Source of the DNA: Branchiostoma lanceolatum
Taxonomy: Eukaryota > Chordata > Leptocardii > Amphioxiformes > Branchiostomatidae
DNA length: 64,000 nucleotides
Assembly (NCBI RefSeq): GCF_035083965.1
Contig: NC_089724.1
Span: forward strand, 7,046,501-7,110,500
Reading direction: 5' to 3'
The position numbers were made by a program, and so were the translations under genes. Below, piece after piece: positions 34,603-48,400 of this stretch; positions within the stretch are counted from its first letter, which is position 1, and each line of letters opens with the position of its first letter. The notes beneath the pieces were generated by a model that did not search any database, was not told where the DNA came from, and worked only from the letters and a program-made list of their open reading frames with translations.

Positions 34603-36224
34603 CCGCGGTGATTCACACACTTTGACGGACGTTTGTTTTCAACTGTGCTCAATCTCAGTCCAGTGGCTCTTCACTGATGAATAATGGTTTGTTTTTAATG
34701 TTTAGATTACTATCATATGACGCACGTGGCGCACGTCTTTCTCTTAGCCCTTTTATCATATGTTATAAAAGAACGATGATAACCCAAGAGTCGAATCCCT
34801 TACTAACTAACACACTAACATCTGCAAATTTAGATCTTTTTCAAGGCATTGCTTTCTTTTGCCTTTGTTGTAGTTTTCTTGCCATGTCATGTTCAGATCG
34901 GTGATCGTCTGAAATGCACGGGTGGCCTTTTGTTGAAATTTGCCCTAGAGCTGGGAATGTAGGGTGGTGTGTTGTCGATGTTTATTTTGAAAACGAGATC
35001 TCAGATAGGTATTGCAAAGATGTTAAAACGTGTGTAACTGTAAGATGTTTTCTACTATTTCCACTATTTCATTGACCTTGCTCAGCAGTTGCAAAACTGT
35101 TTAGCTTCCCTCCAAGTTGAAAAAAAACCACATAATGTGATTCAAATGATGTATAAACAAGTTAACCTACGCTTGAACGCTTCACATGGCATTTATCTGT
35201 CTGAACGTCTTTGTCGGAGCTGAACTGGTTAATCATGTAACATCATGATCCAGTCATGCGGAAGCGTAGGCACGACACACGGGTCCTTGTGGAACGGTTA
35301 TGACACTGATGGTTTGGGGGGGGGGGGGGGTGTGGACAATGACCACTGAAAAGAAAAAAAGCAGAGTGCCTAATGTAGACACAAAGTACATAACTCAATA
35401 TCAATTTATGAAAATCCCACGGTTCTTCTTAAGAATGGAATCGTCCAAATAAATACGTCATTGCGAATCATTAAATTACCTCCACTTACTTCAGCTATGT
35501 TGTCCTCGGCTAAGGTTAACATGCCGTGCAGACGTCTGACTGTTTAGTTCCAACACGAAAAGGGATCCGTGTTGAGTTTGTAGAGTGATTTTTGAGTCAG
35601 CTATCAACAGCAGTTTTCAGTTACAATTTTCTGGATGAGAAATTGCTACAACCGTGCGGGACCAAGTGCTATAAACGACAAAAACGCGGCCTGTCAATAT
35701 ACCCGGAAATGAGGTAAGTGAAAAATAATCACTCCAGTTTTGAACACGTCTCGTAACATGCATTGCGGCTGTGGGATTCTTTCATCCTCGTTACTTTTGA
35801 AGTAAAAAAAAAGTGTGTGTTAGATAAGGTTAGATAACGAAAGCATTGGGTCTAGAACATGCTATGGGCAGTACCGAATTGTATCGACCCAGAGCACTTT
35901 ATGTGGCTTCAAACTCAAATTAAAAAACTCCAGTTTTTAGCCATTTCTACACATAGTAAGTTTCAATAACACTATACCATTACATATCGATATTCAAGGA
36001 GCAAAGATGCGATGTCGCTGTGTGTTGAGCACTCAAAAAAAATCCAAGCGCTGTCAGGCTGCACCAGTTGAATTTATCGCCGGCGAAATCAAAACAGCTG
36101 TGAGCGAAGAAAACTGAAACTTTCAAACAGTGAACAGAGATTTGGTGTTCTCCGGTGTCTATTCTAACGTATGTGATATTCCACTGGTAACCTTTTGGTA
36201 GGAAGAAAAGGTAAGATTTTTAGT

Positions 36225-37605
36225 CAGTCGAACCGCAGAGCTCTATGCGCATCGGTTCTGCGCAGCCTTCTCTAAGACGGCTTTTTCCGGGTCACGGCCG
36301 GACCCGGGTTGGACCTGTTGCATGGGTGTAAACAACTACCTGTGGTGCAACAAAAAGACCTCAGACCTATATAATGTTTACACTTTTTCACATCTACATG
36401 ACTTGCCTGGTATAACCATGTAGATATTTCGTGCATTGTAAAAAGACATCGAACGCTGTGGCCTTCGAAACATTAAGAATATTTGGTCAGTTTATTTGTG
36501 TTTGTCTTATTTACAGTTCACCTGGAACCAACTAGATATTTACATCGCGTGATAGCCCATTTCCTCATCTTTAAATTGATACCAAAGTTCCTAGGATAAT
36601 TTTATGGGAACCGGTTTTGCCCCCGAAAAAACTGCGACAATGTCTACCTTGCGGTGGTGAAATTTCTGCCTAGTTCTAGCTACCGATGCGTGCACTCCTG
36701 CGCTTTGGATGCATTTCGATACATTTCGCGTGGCATAACAAAGCCCATTTTTTTGTAAATTAGAAGCTGTATGAACGCGGCTACCACATGCAATATGATA
36801 ATTGACATGATAACAGTCAAGTACAGTCAGACAGAGGTTTTAGTACAAGGTACCTGATATTTACAAAATAGTCAAATTTGAAGTCAATCACTTCGAACTC
36901 CTGCGTTCGAACGACCGAACCCAGCCAATACGTTCCATTTTCCTGCCGCGGGGGTCAGGCGAGGTCAGGTGCAATGTTGCAACCGGTGTTGGGAACGTTG
37001 ATGAAACTTACGGCTCAAGTTTTGCCGTCTAAAATTAATATTCTGAAACATTTCCAAATAAGACTAATATCATCTTGAAGCCAGGAAAAGTGAGATTCAT
37101 ATGCAAGTTTACCAATGCCATTAGATAAGCTTTGAGTTCTGTAAAGCATGGTAAAAGGACATTGTGTTTGTCTTCTTCTTCAGAATAAGACGCCCTGCAA
37201 ATTGACCTCTTGTTAGTTTTTTGGGGGGCAAAACCGGTTCCCATAAAATTATCCAAGGGACTTTGGTATCAATTTAAAGGTGAGGAAATGGGCTATCAGG
37301 TGATGTAAATATCTAGTTGGTTCCAGGTGAACCGTCAATGATACACGCACAAATATACTGACCAAAAAATGGTCAATGTTTCAAAAGCCACAGCGCTCGC
37401 TGACAATTTGCTGTGCACGAAATAACTACATGGTTATGTTGGGCAGATCCTGTAGATGTGAAAAAATATAAACATTATGTAGGTCCGAGGTCTTTTTGCT
37501 GCCGACAGGCGGTTGTTTACACCCATGCAACGGGGTCAAATCGTGCCGCGGCAAACGCCGTAAAAAAGAAAATAAAGCGTTCTACGGTGACCTGCGGTTC
37601 GACTG
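36225..37605. mobile_element. Long-TIR DNA element, about 1.4 kb
   Basis: CAGTCGAACCGCAG (36225) and CTGCGGTTCGACTG (37592-37605) are the outer inverted ends. Diverged inverted similarity continues for about 350-400 bases, for example CCGGTTTTGCCCCCGAAAAA against TTTTTTGGGGGGCAAAACCGG. The two arms are clearly mutated relative to each other, so the insertion is old. Confidence 0.7.
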
Positions 37606-39225
37606 TAGTGCAGTTAGTGGGACGTGCCTAAGGTCATGGATATTCCCATTCTACTCAAGCACTATTCACATTACCTCGAGAGCTGTCTCTTGGGCAAAAT
37701 TTTTTACCAATCTCTCACGTTTACCTGCGTCATAAAATATCATGAGTCAGTGAGGAAACAGGAAAAAATACAGATTTCCCGAAAAACACTGTGTTTGACG
37801 TCGTCATGTATGACTAATGCATAAAGCTTAGCCTGCCCCCCTCCCTTGGTGGTGCTTAGACTGGTATGCTACGTAAACGTTGCTCAAGGCAAGTTGACAT
37901 TTTGAGCCAAACGGAATGTGACAGAACAATAGAATCCTTTTTGGTCATCATGGGATCCCGGGACGGGGTAGGTGGGTCAGGGGCTTTTGAGCCCCCCCCC
38001 CCCCGTAACTCCTAAACTACAGACTTTATGACCACCAGGGTTTTAGAGGATGATGTATAAGTGAAATAGATGTTATATGACAATTTTGGTGTCATAACAG
38101 CGTAGTATGACGTACATGTAATCATGACGTTATTTACGTGATTTTATAGGCTTGAACCGGTATTCCCATAAAACTCAAAGATATGCGAAAAATTTGAACA
38201 GAAATGTTGACCAACAGAATATCAATGTCTGCTAAATGTTTTTTTAACGATCTGCTATCTTGAATCCACAATTTGAATTTAGAAAAATTATTTTTTCAGT
38301 AACTAAACCCCCAAACACAATGAAACACAATGAAATAGACTAAAACACTTATTTGAATATTTTTGGTATAAAAATATCGGGTAGTGATGATTTTTAAGGA
38401 AAAATCGACTGATTATGTGTAAGCTAATGATATGATACGCCATCTTGGATTTTGACCGATGACGTAATCAAATTAGCATAATTAATCAATATTAAACCAT
38501 AAAAGGTACATCAAATTGCACCAGATGCAGTTAATGTCAGAAAATACGTGTGGTTCAGCAAGAAAACAAGAAAACTACACTGTTAAAACCGAAATTACAG
38601 AATTCTAAAAATGCCTGTCAGAAACCCATTGCCATGGCAACACGAAGAATCATGAACTGACATCAATAATTTGAAATTGTTACCAACTAAATTTTAGGAA
38701 AAGTTACTTCGTTTGGTTGTTGAAGAGGCGAGTCATTAACGTTATTATCATGAAGCCTATCCAAACTGACCCATATAAGAGTAGACAATTCCTGTATGAC
38801 ACATAGATCCCTTATACTACATGTATTAAGAATGCATTTCAGAATTTACATTTGTCCTTTTTGAACAGAAGATGATAGATTTCATTTTGAAAACCAACAT
38901 TTCCACAGATAACATTCCTCCCTGCTGGGCGTCCTTCTGACATTGCTGTGGGCGGCTCTACTTACAGTTCCGCCCGTTTAGATTTGACTTGTATTGAAAT
39001 GGTTTATTCTATTTTGTCATATGCTTACAAAAAAATTGATTTATTCTAAGATAGTAAACATTGTTGGGAACAAATAAACATTATACGAATGTTAACAGAA
39101 AGATAACCTCCCCCTCTACATAATGGGAGGAATGAGGATCACGGGTGTGTTATGGCGTCATAACACATGAGCAATGGAGGCTTCTGATTGGTCGACGTCA
39201 TCTGACCATGTGATGATTAATAATA

Positions 39226-39406
39226 ATGAATAGAAGCGAAACGTCCTTTCAACGCATAACACCTGGCACCATTTTATTCTGGTCGATAAGAGGGAGGGGC
39301 ATAAGAAAAATTTTGTCGCTATATTTGTGGTTGCTAGCAGTGGTTCCTATGGGCCAACGATGCTGCGTACAACTTGACGCACATACTGATTTGTCTTATG
39401 TTCATG
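39226..39406 (+). CDS. Mosaic gene exon 1 (signal peptide)
   Basis: ATG at 39226 begins a frame with [17 protein letters not shown], a good signal-peptide core after an unusually long (about 27 residue) N-terminal stretch. The donor TTCATG|GTAGGT, phase 1, fits the CCP exon at 40097. A second donor four bases further (GTAG|GTGATG, phase 2) would fit the candidate exon at 39823. An inverted CCAAT box and a GACGTCA lie just upstream (39186-39200). Confidence 0.55.
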
Positions 39407-42400
39407 GTAGGTGATGTGTAGCTGTCTGCGTGGTGTATATAATAATGGCAACCACTCGTATCATCTTTATTCGTAATCAGATACATAGTACAGATACATA
39501 GTGCAGATACATAGTACAGATACAAATACAGATCGAGTATGGTGACCGTGTCAATTGACACGGTAGACTTCGCGTGAATTTGTTTAAGGTGGATTACAGG
39601 TTGCGAGACCCACACACTTTGGGCATCCGCCTTCTCCAGCGGCACCAATTCGAGGGAGACGTGCTGGTTCTGGTTGGGATGCTTACAGCGAGCTGCCGGA
39701 TGACTCGTACACTCGAGGTCCGCCTTGATAACGCCAGCCCGCCTGGCGCTGCTCTCGTCCGCCAGTTGAAGACACTGCGTGGTGTAACCATCGATCTAAA
39801 TGACGATTTCTTTCTGTTTTAGGGTCATCATCGGCCTCGTGGTTTGTCTCCCCCTCGTGCTCTATGTTGCTCCTGTCGGCGGAAGGAGAGTTAGAAGTAC
39901 GTCTTGCAGATTGTTATATTTGAGTATAAAAATAGTGCAGTAGTTGATGGTTAAGGTTTGCTCCATGCACCATTGTGTAACACACCACCAACAGTTCTGT
40001 AAATGTGCCATGTTTTACTTTCATGTATCTGTATGTTTTCATACTAAATCAAAGTACTAAAGAGAGACATTACGTAATAATGTGTCTGTCTTACAGAAAC
40101 GTGTAGGCATTTGACATTTCCGGACACGACAAGTGATTGCAACCGGAACCCAAAGGCAAACGGGCGGTATCCTAAAGGAACCGTTTGCAGACTTGACTGC
40201 AGGGAGGGATGTATAAGGCTACAGGGAAAAAGTAAGAGGGTATGCAAGGTCAGGGGCCGGTCAAAATGGTGGACTGGAGGACGCGGACTGCAGTGTCTTT
40301 GTGAGTGGTCAACTTTCAAATACATATCTGTAAAATCGTACGAGCGTACGACATAATTCGTATTCCAGTGATTTATCATTTTGCACAAGCCACGTGTCCA
40401 AAACGCGGTGCATTAGATTGACGTTGCACTGGTGGCATTCCTGCGAAGCATCGCGTATAGTTATTTCTCTTTACTCGTACGGCCACGTTGATTCGATTCT
40501 ATGGATGACATCCTTTGGGAACCCCAAAATTGATGCGAGCTTGCGAGTAAAAAAAGCTTGGCAAACAAGAGTTCGCCAAGACCTCATATCTCCATGAAAG
40601 ATTCTGATTTATGCAAATGACTTACACATTTACATGATATATTCTTGGACATGTAAACCTTTAAGTAACTTACAAATATCGCAATATTGACATTCAGGTC
40701 ATTTACCTCTTGGATGTATTATGACACTTTTGCATTAATTATGCAAATTTGTAGTCCATAGGAATGTTTGGAATGTTAGTGTGTGTTTCTGAACAGCATA
40801 ACTCCAGAAGTCGTGAATCGATCTTTGTGATATGTAGTATTTTTATAGGAGTTGACAAAAAAGGGAAAAGGCATATAATTAATTAATATGGGATTTCCAA
40901 GGCACCGCAATAGAACTCCCGGCTTTTATATCTCGCGTTCTGGACATGCTAATGTCGTTATTTTCAAATTGAGTGGTAGACAGCTTTACCCATACATTTT
41001 CTTTGCCATACTCGTGTTTAGCATTTGTTTATTAACTCAAGTACCCGCTAATCATTGATGATTATTAAATGCAAATGAAAGTGTTAGAGGGGAGCCTATA
41101 AACCATTTCTATTTATCCAGGTAACCCCTGTGATGGTGCACCCAGCCACCCCGAAGGTTACACCGGTGACTGTGGTTCAGCCCAGCCCCCCTACCCAGTC
41201 GGACACTACTGTAACTTCACCTGCCCGTACGGATATGTCAAGACGTCAGGTGATGGAAGGAAACTCTGCGACAACGGCCGATGGAGGGGAAACGACATTA
41301 TGTGTGAAGGTACCTTATTACCTTGTCTACGAACTTCAAGGTTATGTTTGAGGTAGCTTTTGTAGCGATGTTTTTGTAACTATGAACTGTTTTCTAGAAC
41401 TACTGAGCTGTATACGCCAAAAATTGTTACTCAAGCAACTGGATACAATTTTATCCAGTCGCTTGAGTAACTATTTTTGGCGTATCTTATTACCTGGATG
41501 TCTAACCTCCATCAAGTACTCGGCTGTATGTTTCGACGTACCTATCGAAGAGACGAAAAATGTATTAACTATAATTTAGAACGATATGCTATTTGAAACA
41601 AATGCAGTTTTTGGTATCTCTAACAAGTAGTTTAACAGCCATCTCAATATGAAATTGCAGATATAGCAAGAATTTGTTACACAACATTTATGTGAAAACA
41701 AAAAATGAAAACGTTGGCGATCGATACATATAAGGAATTATGTACAAGCAACAGACACAACAGAAGGCATTATACTAAGCTTTATGTGGCTTGTAAGATG
41801 AGAGTACGGAAGGGTTACAGATAGTGACATAAATATCCTCAAAACCAGGAGAATCGTCAACACAAACCCATCAGGATTTAAGAACTCTATAAAAACACCG
41901 CTCTCTGCACACTTTATAGAAACCCTTGCTTATTCGGCTAATATATGTGGTCGTGGAACTCTAGTATTTGTAATAAAATCTAAATGTACTAAGAAGGTCA
42001 TATCAAAAATACACATACAAGCAGTCATTCTGGTAGACTTACACACATATAGATGTGAATGGTTCTCCTATATATGCAGTAAATGAACCTCCTTGGTCAT
42101 TCCCATACTTCCTTGATCAATAATGGGATCCGGAGGGAAATATTCTGCATTTTCTCCAAACTGTTACCTTTTTAGTTCCCACGGTTTCTCTATGAAACCC
42201 CATTGTTGGAAAAAAATCAGTTGGATGTTTTCAAGCAAGCATCCTAACTGTGTGTGCGATGCCAAGATGAAATTGCAGATACAAATTGTGATCCGAACCC
42301 GTGTCAAAATGGCGGAGGTTGTACCGACGGGATAGCCAGCTGCAGCTGTTAATTGAAATAATACAAGGGAATGAGATAATGATGATGATAAGTACATAGT

Positions 42401-45400
42401 AATGAAATAAACAAAAAGTAAGATGAAAGTCGTCAACTAGCAGTAATTCTAAACTAAACAGTTATAATAATGGTTGCAGATACAGACGACTGTGCTTCTG
42501 TGACGTGTCAAAATGGCGGAAACTGCACCGACGGCATCGGCGGTTACACTTGCGATTGTGCTGAAGGATATGAAGGAGTTCACTGTGAAACGGGTGAGTT
42601 CAACTAAGTATTACAACTAGATCTTTCATTACAGATTTTTCACAGCTAAACAAGCCGTTTGAATCCGATTTTAAGTCAATTCCAACCATTTCTTAGACTT
42701 ATCATACTTTTGCTACAGCGTCCTGTCTCGTGCGGCCTTTGTACGGTCCGTCAGCAGACGACAACTACTCCAGAAGCTCTTGTATTAACTATGAAGTCCT
42801 ACTCCCTGAAGTAACGGCCCTGATAAGGTCTTTCACTAGGTCCCTTGTGGAACTTGGACTGAGTAATATTCGGAGGGACCTAGAAGAGCTACGTGTGTCG
42901 GGTACGTAAACATTTCAGAAGGTATATCCCTCTGTGTTTTCCAACCATTTCTACAGATGTTTTAACACTTCATCATTTGAACTTGAAGTCATTATCGTTT
43001 GAACTTGTAAGTGTCCAAATGCCTTAAGCTTTCCACTTGTCTAAAGACAATCCAATGTTCGAATGACACAATGTTTGTAGCTTTTGGTAGGCTTGATTAT
43101 TCTCAACAGAAGGGTTGGAGCGATTACAGGCAAAGAAAAAGGAAATCATTATTTGTGTTATTTGTAGTTGATGGTGGTTGGTCAAACTGGGGTCCATGGT
43201 CCGACTGCAGTCTAACGTGTGGAGGTGGTACAAGGTCTCGGGACCGAGCCTGCACCAATCCGGCGCCAGCTAAGGGTGGGGCGAACTGTGTTGGACCAGA
43301 TCAGGAGACACAACAATGCAACACGCGGACGTGTCCAAGTAAGTCTCAGCTATTTGTATCTCCTGTGTCTCCGATTTTCTCTTCCTGTAATTATGTACAT
43401 ATCCAAGGTTTTTACCCCACATTATTATTCAAGCAAACAGCATAAACAACACTAGAGTTCCACGAACGCATTATCTTCGCCAAATAATCAAGGCTTATTA
43501 TGGAGAGTGATTGATATTCACGTGCATATCACCCCCTGCAAATTTGATCATGCACCATACCATTTAAAAGTTATGATGGGGCGAATGAGTCCAGTCTAGA
43601 TGGGGTAAAAAATCATTTGGTAGTACAGGACTAGTATATGTGTAGAGTGTGCTGGTACAAATGTATATGTTATAACTGGTCATGAAAAAATATGAGTATG
43701 TTGATATTATATGGGCCACAAAGGTTCAATATTGCAGTGTTGTAAGTTTAAAGTGATGATGAAATGGCACAGTCAATATATATGAATAGAATAAATTTTT
43801 ATTCCATATCATACACATTTTGAAAGACATAGTACATGTTCATGTGACTTTTCCGCACCTAGCAGTGGTGCAGTTTTAGTACAGTGTACTCTCCAAGCAG
43901 AGGAGTGGGTCTGGCTGGTTTTTGTCGTGTTTTTAGGTGTTTTTGTCAGGCTTTCTATTTTGTCCCCTTTTCATTTATGTCGCCATTCGTGGTGAACAAA
44001 AATGCCTAAACTGAACGCGTTAAAAACCAGCAGGACCCACACCTCTGCTTGGAGGATGGTTTATTTATTTGACCTACATGTACGTTTCTGCAAGGCCATC
44101 TGGTTACATGACCTGACAGTCCCATGTCCGATTATGAAATGCAGTGGGTTAACAAACTTTCCTTTCATCACCTTCGCCGAGAAGGTTATGCAGAGGGTAG
44201 CGTTTGTTTTGTGTGTTTGTAACGTACAGCATAACTCGAGAAGGCTTGGATGGATTTTCTTGATATTTGGTAGGTGGGTAGGTCTTGATGAGACATGGAA
44301 ATGATTAGATTTTGGGTCCCCTAGCGGCTTGTTACGGTACTGCAGTGGAACTTCCTGTTTTGATATCTCGTGTTCTGGACATGCTACGCCATGGTCCTGA
44401 TTTTTGAGTGGTAGATAGCTCTTTGGACAGAGAGTAAGTGGTGTAGGTTTTGGACCCCTAGCGGCTTTTTTGGAACAGGTTTTGCTTCAGACTTTGAAAT
44501 AGAATAACTCAAGAAGGGCCTGATGGATATCCGGATGGTCATGATTTTTGGCAAGTAGCTAGCTTGAGTGATGATGTACATGATTAGATACTTATTATGC
44601 AAATCAGCATCTTGTTGCATAATTAATGAGGAAAGTTTATACAGCCACCAAATTCCATAATAGGACTCTCAAACATGTGACATATGTAACTGAAGATGAG
44701 AGAAATATTAATAGATGTCAACTAGTGATAAATTGAATGAGCTTGAGGTGTGTTCTGGAGCTCATTCACACGTGTTATCACAAGTAACACGTGAATCAAC
44801 TGAAATACTTTTCAGAACTAACGTTCGATAAATGTGGTAAATAGCTAAGACTCTTTCAAGTAGATTTATCAACACCAGATAAAAGGCGATATTAATACTT
44901 CTCCATAATACAGAGGCAGAATCCACAACCAATATTCAAAATCATAAACAACAATATTTTTAAACGTCTATGTGATGATATTCATCAATGTTTATGTAAA
45001 TTTTCTATGAATATTTTTCTATTTCTATCTATAAAACATTGATGAATTGATAACATATTTAAAAATATTCATGAACGTTCACGTATTTTATGAACATTCA
45101 TCAATTTTCTGTACATTAATTCAGAACTTGGAAGATTTGGAATTTCCGAAATTTCCGGAATTTCCAGAATTTCCGAAATTTCCGGAATATCCGGAATATC
45201 CGGAATATCCGGAATATCCGGAATTTCCGGAATATCCGGAATATCCGAAATATCCGGAATATCCGGAATATCCGGAGTTTCCGGAATATCTGGAATATCC
45301 GCAATATCCGAAATATCCGGAATATCCGAAATATCCGGAATTTCCGGAATATCCAGAATATCCGGAATTTCCGGAATTTCCGGAATATCCGCAATATCCG

Positions 45401-48400
45401 AAATATCCGGAATATCCGAAATATCCGGAATTTCCGGAATATCCGGAATATCCGGAATTTCCGGAATATCCGGAATATCCGGAATTTCCGGAATATCCGG
45501 AATATCCGGAATTTCCGGAATATCCGGAATATCCGAGATATCCGGAATATTCCGGTAGAGCTATGGACAACTTCTGTAGTTTGGGTGAAGGCGATCAACT
45601 GGTATGATTTATGAGAAACACTCCTAAATACATCAGTCAGTCAGGAGTATGACTAGAGTATGGAACTAGTTGCACCATCTGAGCTCTGTAAATACCAAAT
45701 ATCACGACGATCTGTCGACCCCTTCTCAAGTTATTAATGTCCGAATGTCAAAACAAAAACACCCACAAGGCCAAATTTGTGGCATGAACTATCTACCTCA
45801 CAAAAATCATGAAAATTTCAGAAAATATGCCTCCAAATTTTGAAGCTCTGTTGTAGTACCCGCTAGAAGGCCCATTATCGAACTTGACCCTTCTTTACAG
45901 AAACCCTACCCATCCACTAGATATCAACAGCTTCTTGAGAACTTGTAAACATATTATAATATCACAATATTATGATATTACAATATCATAATATCATAAT
46001 ATCATAATATCATAATATCATAATATCATAATATCATAATATCATAATATCATAATATCATAATATCATAATATCATAATATCATAATATCATAATATCA
46101 TAATATCATAATATGAAGGATATTCAAGGCGTAAGGCATCATATGATATTCATGATATTCATAAATTCATGAATTCAGAAATTCAGAAATTCGTTAACTT
46201 GACTCGCGGGACTGTGCATATAAATTTACATTTATAAATTGAATTCACGAATTAATGAATTAATGAATTAATGAATTTTTGAGTTTATGAATTTACGAAT
46301 TTATGAATTTATGAATACTATGCGTTTCAATATTATTATATATTTTCTAAAGAAAGAATGAAAATTTACATAGACATTGATGAATATTTATAGACATTTA
46401 CAAACATTGATGACTAGGAAAATACCCTTCTATTCTGCATCTGTATGATGGAGAAGTTTAGGTAATATCGCCTTTTTATCTGGTGTTAATAAATCTACAA
46501 GGATGTTACGTTTTATAAATATACGTTTCAACATAGATAAATATTCATAGATATTAATGAAAATTTACATGAACATTGATGAATATTCAAAGACATTTAC
46601 AAACATTGATGACTATGAATATTGGGAGGGATTCTGCATCTGTATCATGGAGAAGTTTAGGTAACATCGCCTTTTTATCTGGTGTTGATAAATCTACTTG
46701 AAAGAGCTCTAGCTATTTACCGCATTTATCGAACGTTAGTTCTGAAAAGTATTTTAGTTGATACACGTGTTACTTGTGATAATAATTGGCAACACACCAC
46801 GCAAGGAGTGGGGTTTGTAGATGTTAATGCTGTTGACCGTGTAACAGTGGGGGTTCAAGCGCCTCCAACTGACCAGTCTAACTGGTCGCGACCTTTTAGC
46901 CTAGTGGTTAAGGCGTGCGTGCCTGTGATCTGGCCTCCGGTTTCGGCGTGAGTTCGAATCTCGGTTTCTACTCGCTCCTTTGATTTGTTTCACTGGTTCC
47001 CACACCGGCCCTGTGAGTAACGATCAGATTACACAGGGAATATCGTACTCGGAGACTCGGGACCAGTCTAGAAAGAAAAGGGGGAGTAGTGTAACAGTGG
47101 GGGTTCAAACGCCTCCAACTGACCAGTCTAACTGGTTGCGACCTTGAGCCTAGTGCCTGTGATCTGGCCTCCGGTTTCGACGTGAGTTCGAATCTCGGTT
47201 GGGATCACTTCTGTTTCTGCTCGCTACTTTGATTTGTTTCAACTGTGGTCGATAGTTTGGTGACTGTGGTAGCTATGCACTTCACTCCATCGGCTGAAAT
47301 ATATCGGCTGTGTAGGATTGACGTCTTGTGTAGCACATGCAAATCAGTAAGCGGTACTCAATTCCATCATGATGTCATCAACATGGACACCCGTCAACGG
47401 CACCTGCGTCCCATTAAGTGTGATCAAGTCAAGAGGTCACAACCTCGAAGTATGCCAAGCATCTTGTTGACAAACACGCGGTCTCTGGTAAACAAACTTG
47501 ACGAGTTCAGCTTAGTTCTAGCCTCCAGTGAAGCTGATATTGCCATCGTCACTGAGACGTGGTTCTCTTCAGATCTACCAACAGAGGCCACATCTATCGA
47601 GGGCTACAGTTCATTCCGCAGGGACCGCCCCGACAAAAGGGGTGGAGGCGTAGCTGTTTACGTGAAGAACTACATAACAGCGAAACCTGTCGACCTCGCA
47701 GTTCCTGCCGAACTAGAATGCGTCTGGGTCCATCTTCGCCCCCCATGGCTCCCCCGGGAGATCACGTCTATCGCTCTTTGTGGAGTGTACAACCCTCCAG
47801 CGTCACCCAATGAGGACGCGTTACTGGACCACCTGTCAGAGTCAATGGATTTACTTCGGAATTCCCACCCAGACATCGGTTTGTTGGTGCTCGGTGACCT
47901 GAACCGTTTAGATTCCAGCCACCTTTGCCGCAGCCATTCTCTAGAACAAGTGGTGGATATACCTACTCGTGGCAACGCAGTCTTGGACCAGATTATGACG
48001 AACATAGGGGGATTTTACAGATCACCCTCTGTCGCTCCCCCGGTGGGTAATAGCGACCATAACTGTGTCCTTCTATTCGGAGAACGAAGAAAGCCACCCA
48101 ATTACACGCGCAAGAAAGTAGTGAGACCTATGCGAGACTCTGATCTCAGGGCATTCGGGTCCTGGATTACTTCCCACAACTGGGATGAAGTCCTCCAGGA
48201 AACCAACACCCAGGCGAAGTCTACTACCTTCTACACAACCCTGAATCAGGCCATTGAGAAGTTCCTTCCGGCCAAAACAGTACGCACCCACTGTAGAGAC
48301 AAGCCCTGGATCACGCCGATGATCAAATCACTGATCTCAAAACGCCAACGGGCTTTCAAGAAGGGTGACACCTGCACTTGGAAGCATTTAAGGAACAAGA

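Larger units (their letters stand above)
32708..39225. other. Spacer between ETS gene and mosaic gene
   Basis: I see no coding exon. It includes the 3' UTR of the ETS gene (poly(A) signal not resolved), MITEs, a CAACA microsatellite, homopolymer G runs near 35316, a C run near 37990 and a long-TIR element at 36225-37605. From 38000 to 39200 the sequence is AT-rich and featureless to my eye. Confidence 0.5.
44775..46782. mobile_element. Long-TIR element (about 160-bp arms) packed with minisatellites
   Basis: The left arm (44775-44930) and right arm (about 46625-46782) are inverted copies: TTATCACAAGTAACACGTG, ACTTTTCAGAACTAACGTTC, TTTCAAGTAGATTTATCAAC and ACCAGATAAAAGGCGAT. A partial extra copy of the right arm occurs at about 46430-46495. 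The interior consists largely of three short-unit tandem arrays. No transposase. Confidence 0.75.

Noticed and set aside
34330..34620. Cys/Val-rich minus-strand frames
   Set aside because: Translation of the (CAACA)n microsatellite.
42123..42335. 70-codon frame covering the broken EGF exon
   Set aside because: It reads the EGF-like sequence in the wrong frame. The phase 1 frame shows the EGF residues and the stop.
45047..45607. Long PEY/PEF-repeat frame and minus-strand GYSG and RIFR frames
   Set aside because: All come from the 9-bp minisatellite, whose unit is three codons, so several frames stay open automatically.
46890..46965. Functional tRNA gene
   Set aside because: A- and B-box motifs are present but I could not fold a complete cloverleaf with an acceptor stem, and the unit is tandemly duplicated with a deletion. 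Treated as tRNA-like promoter or SINE head.
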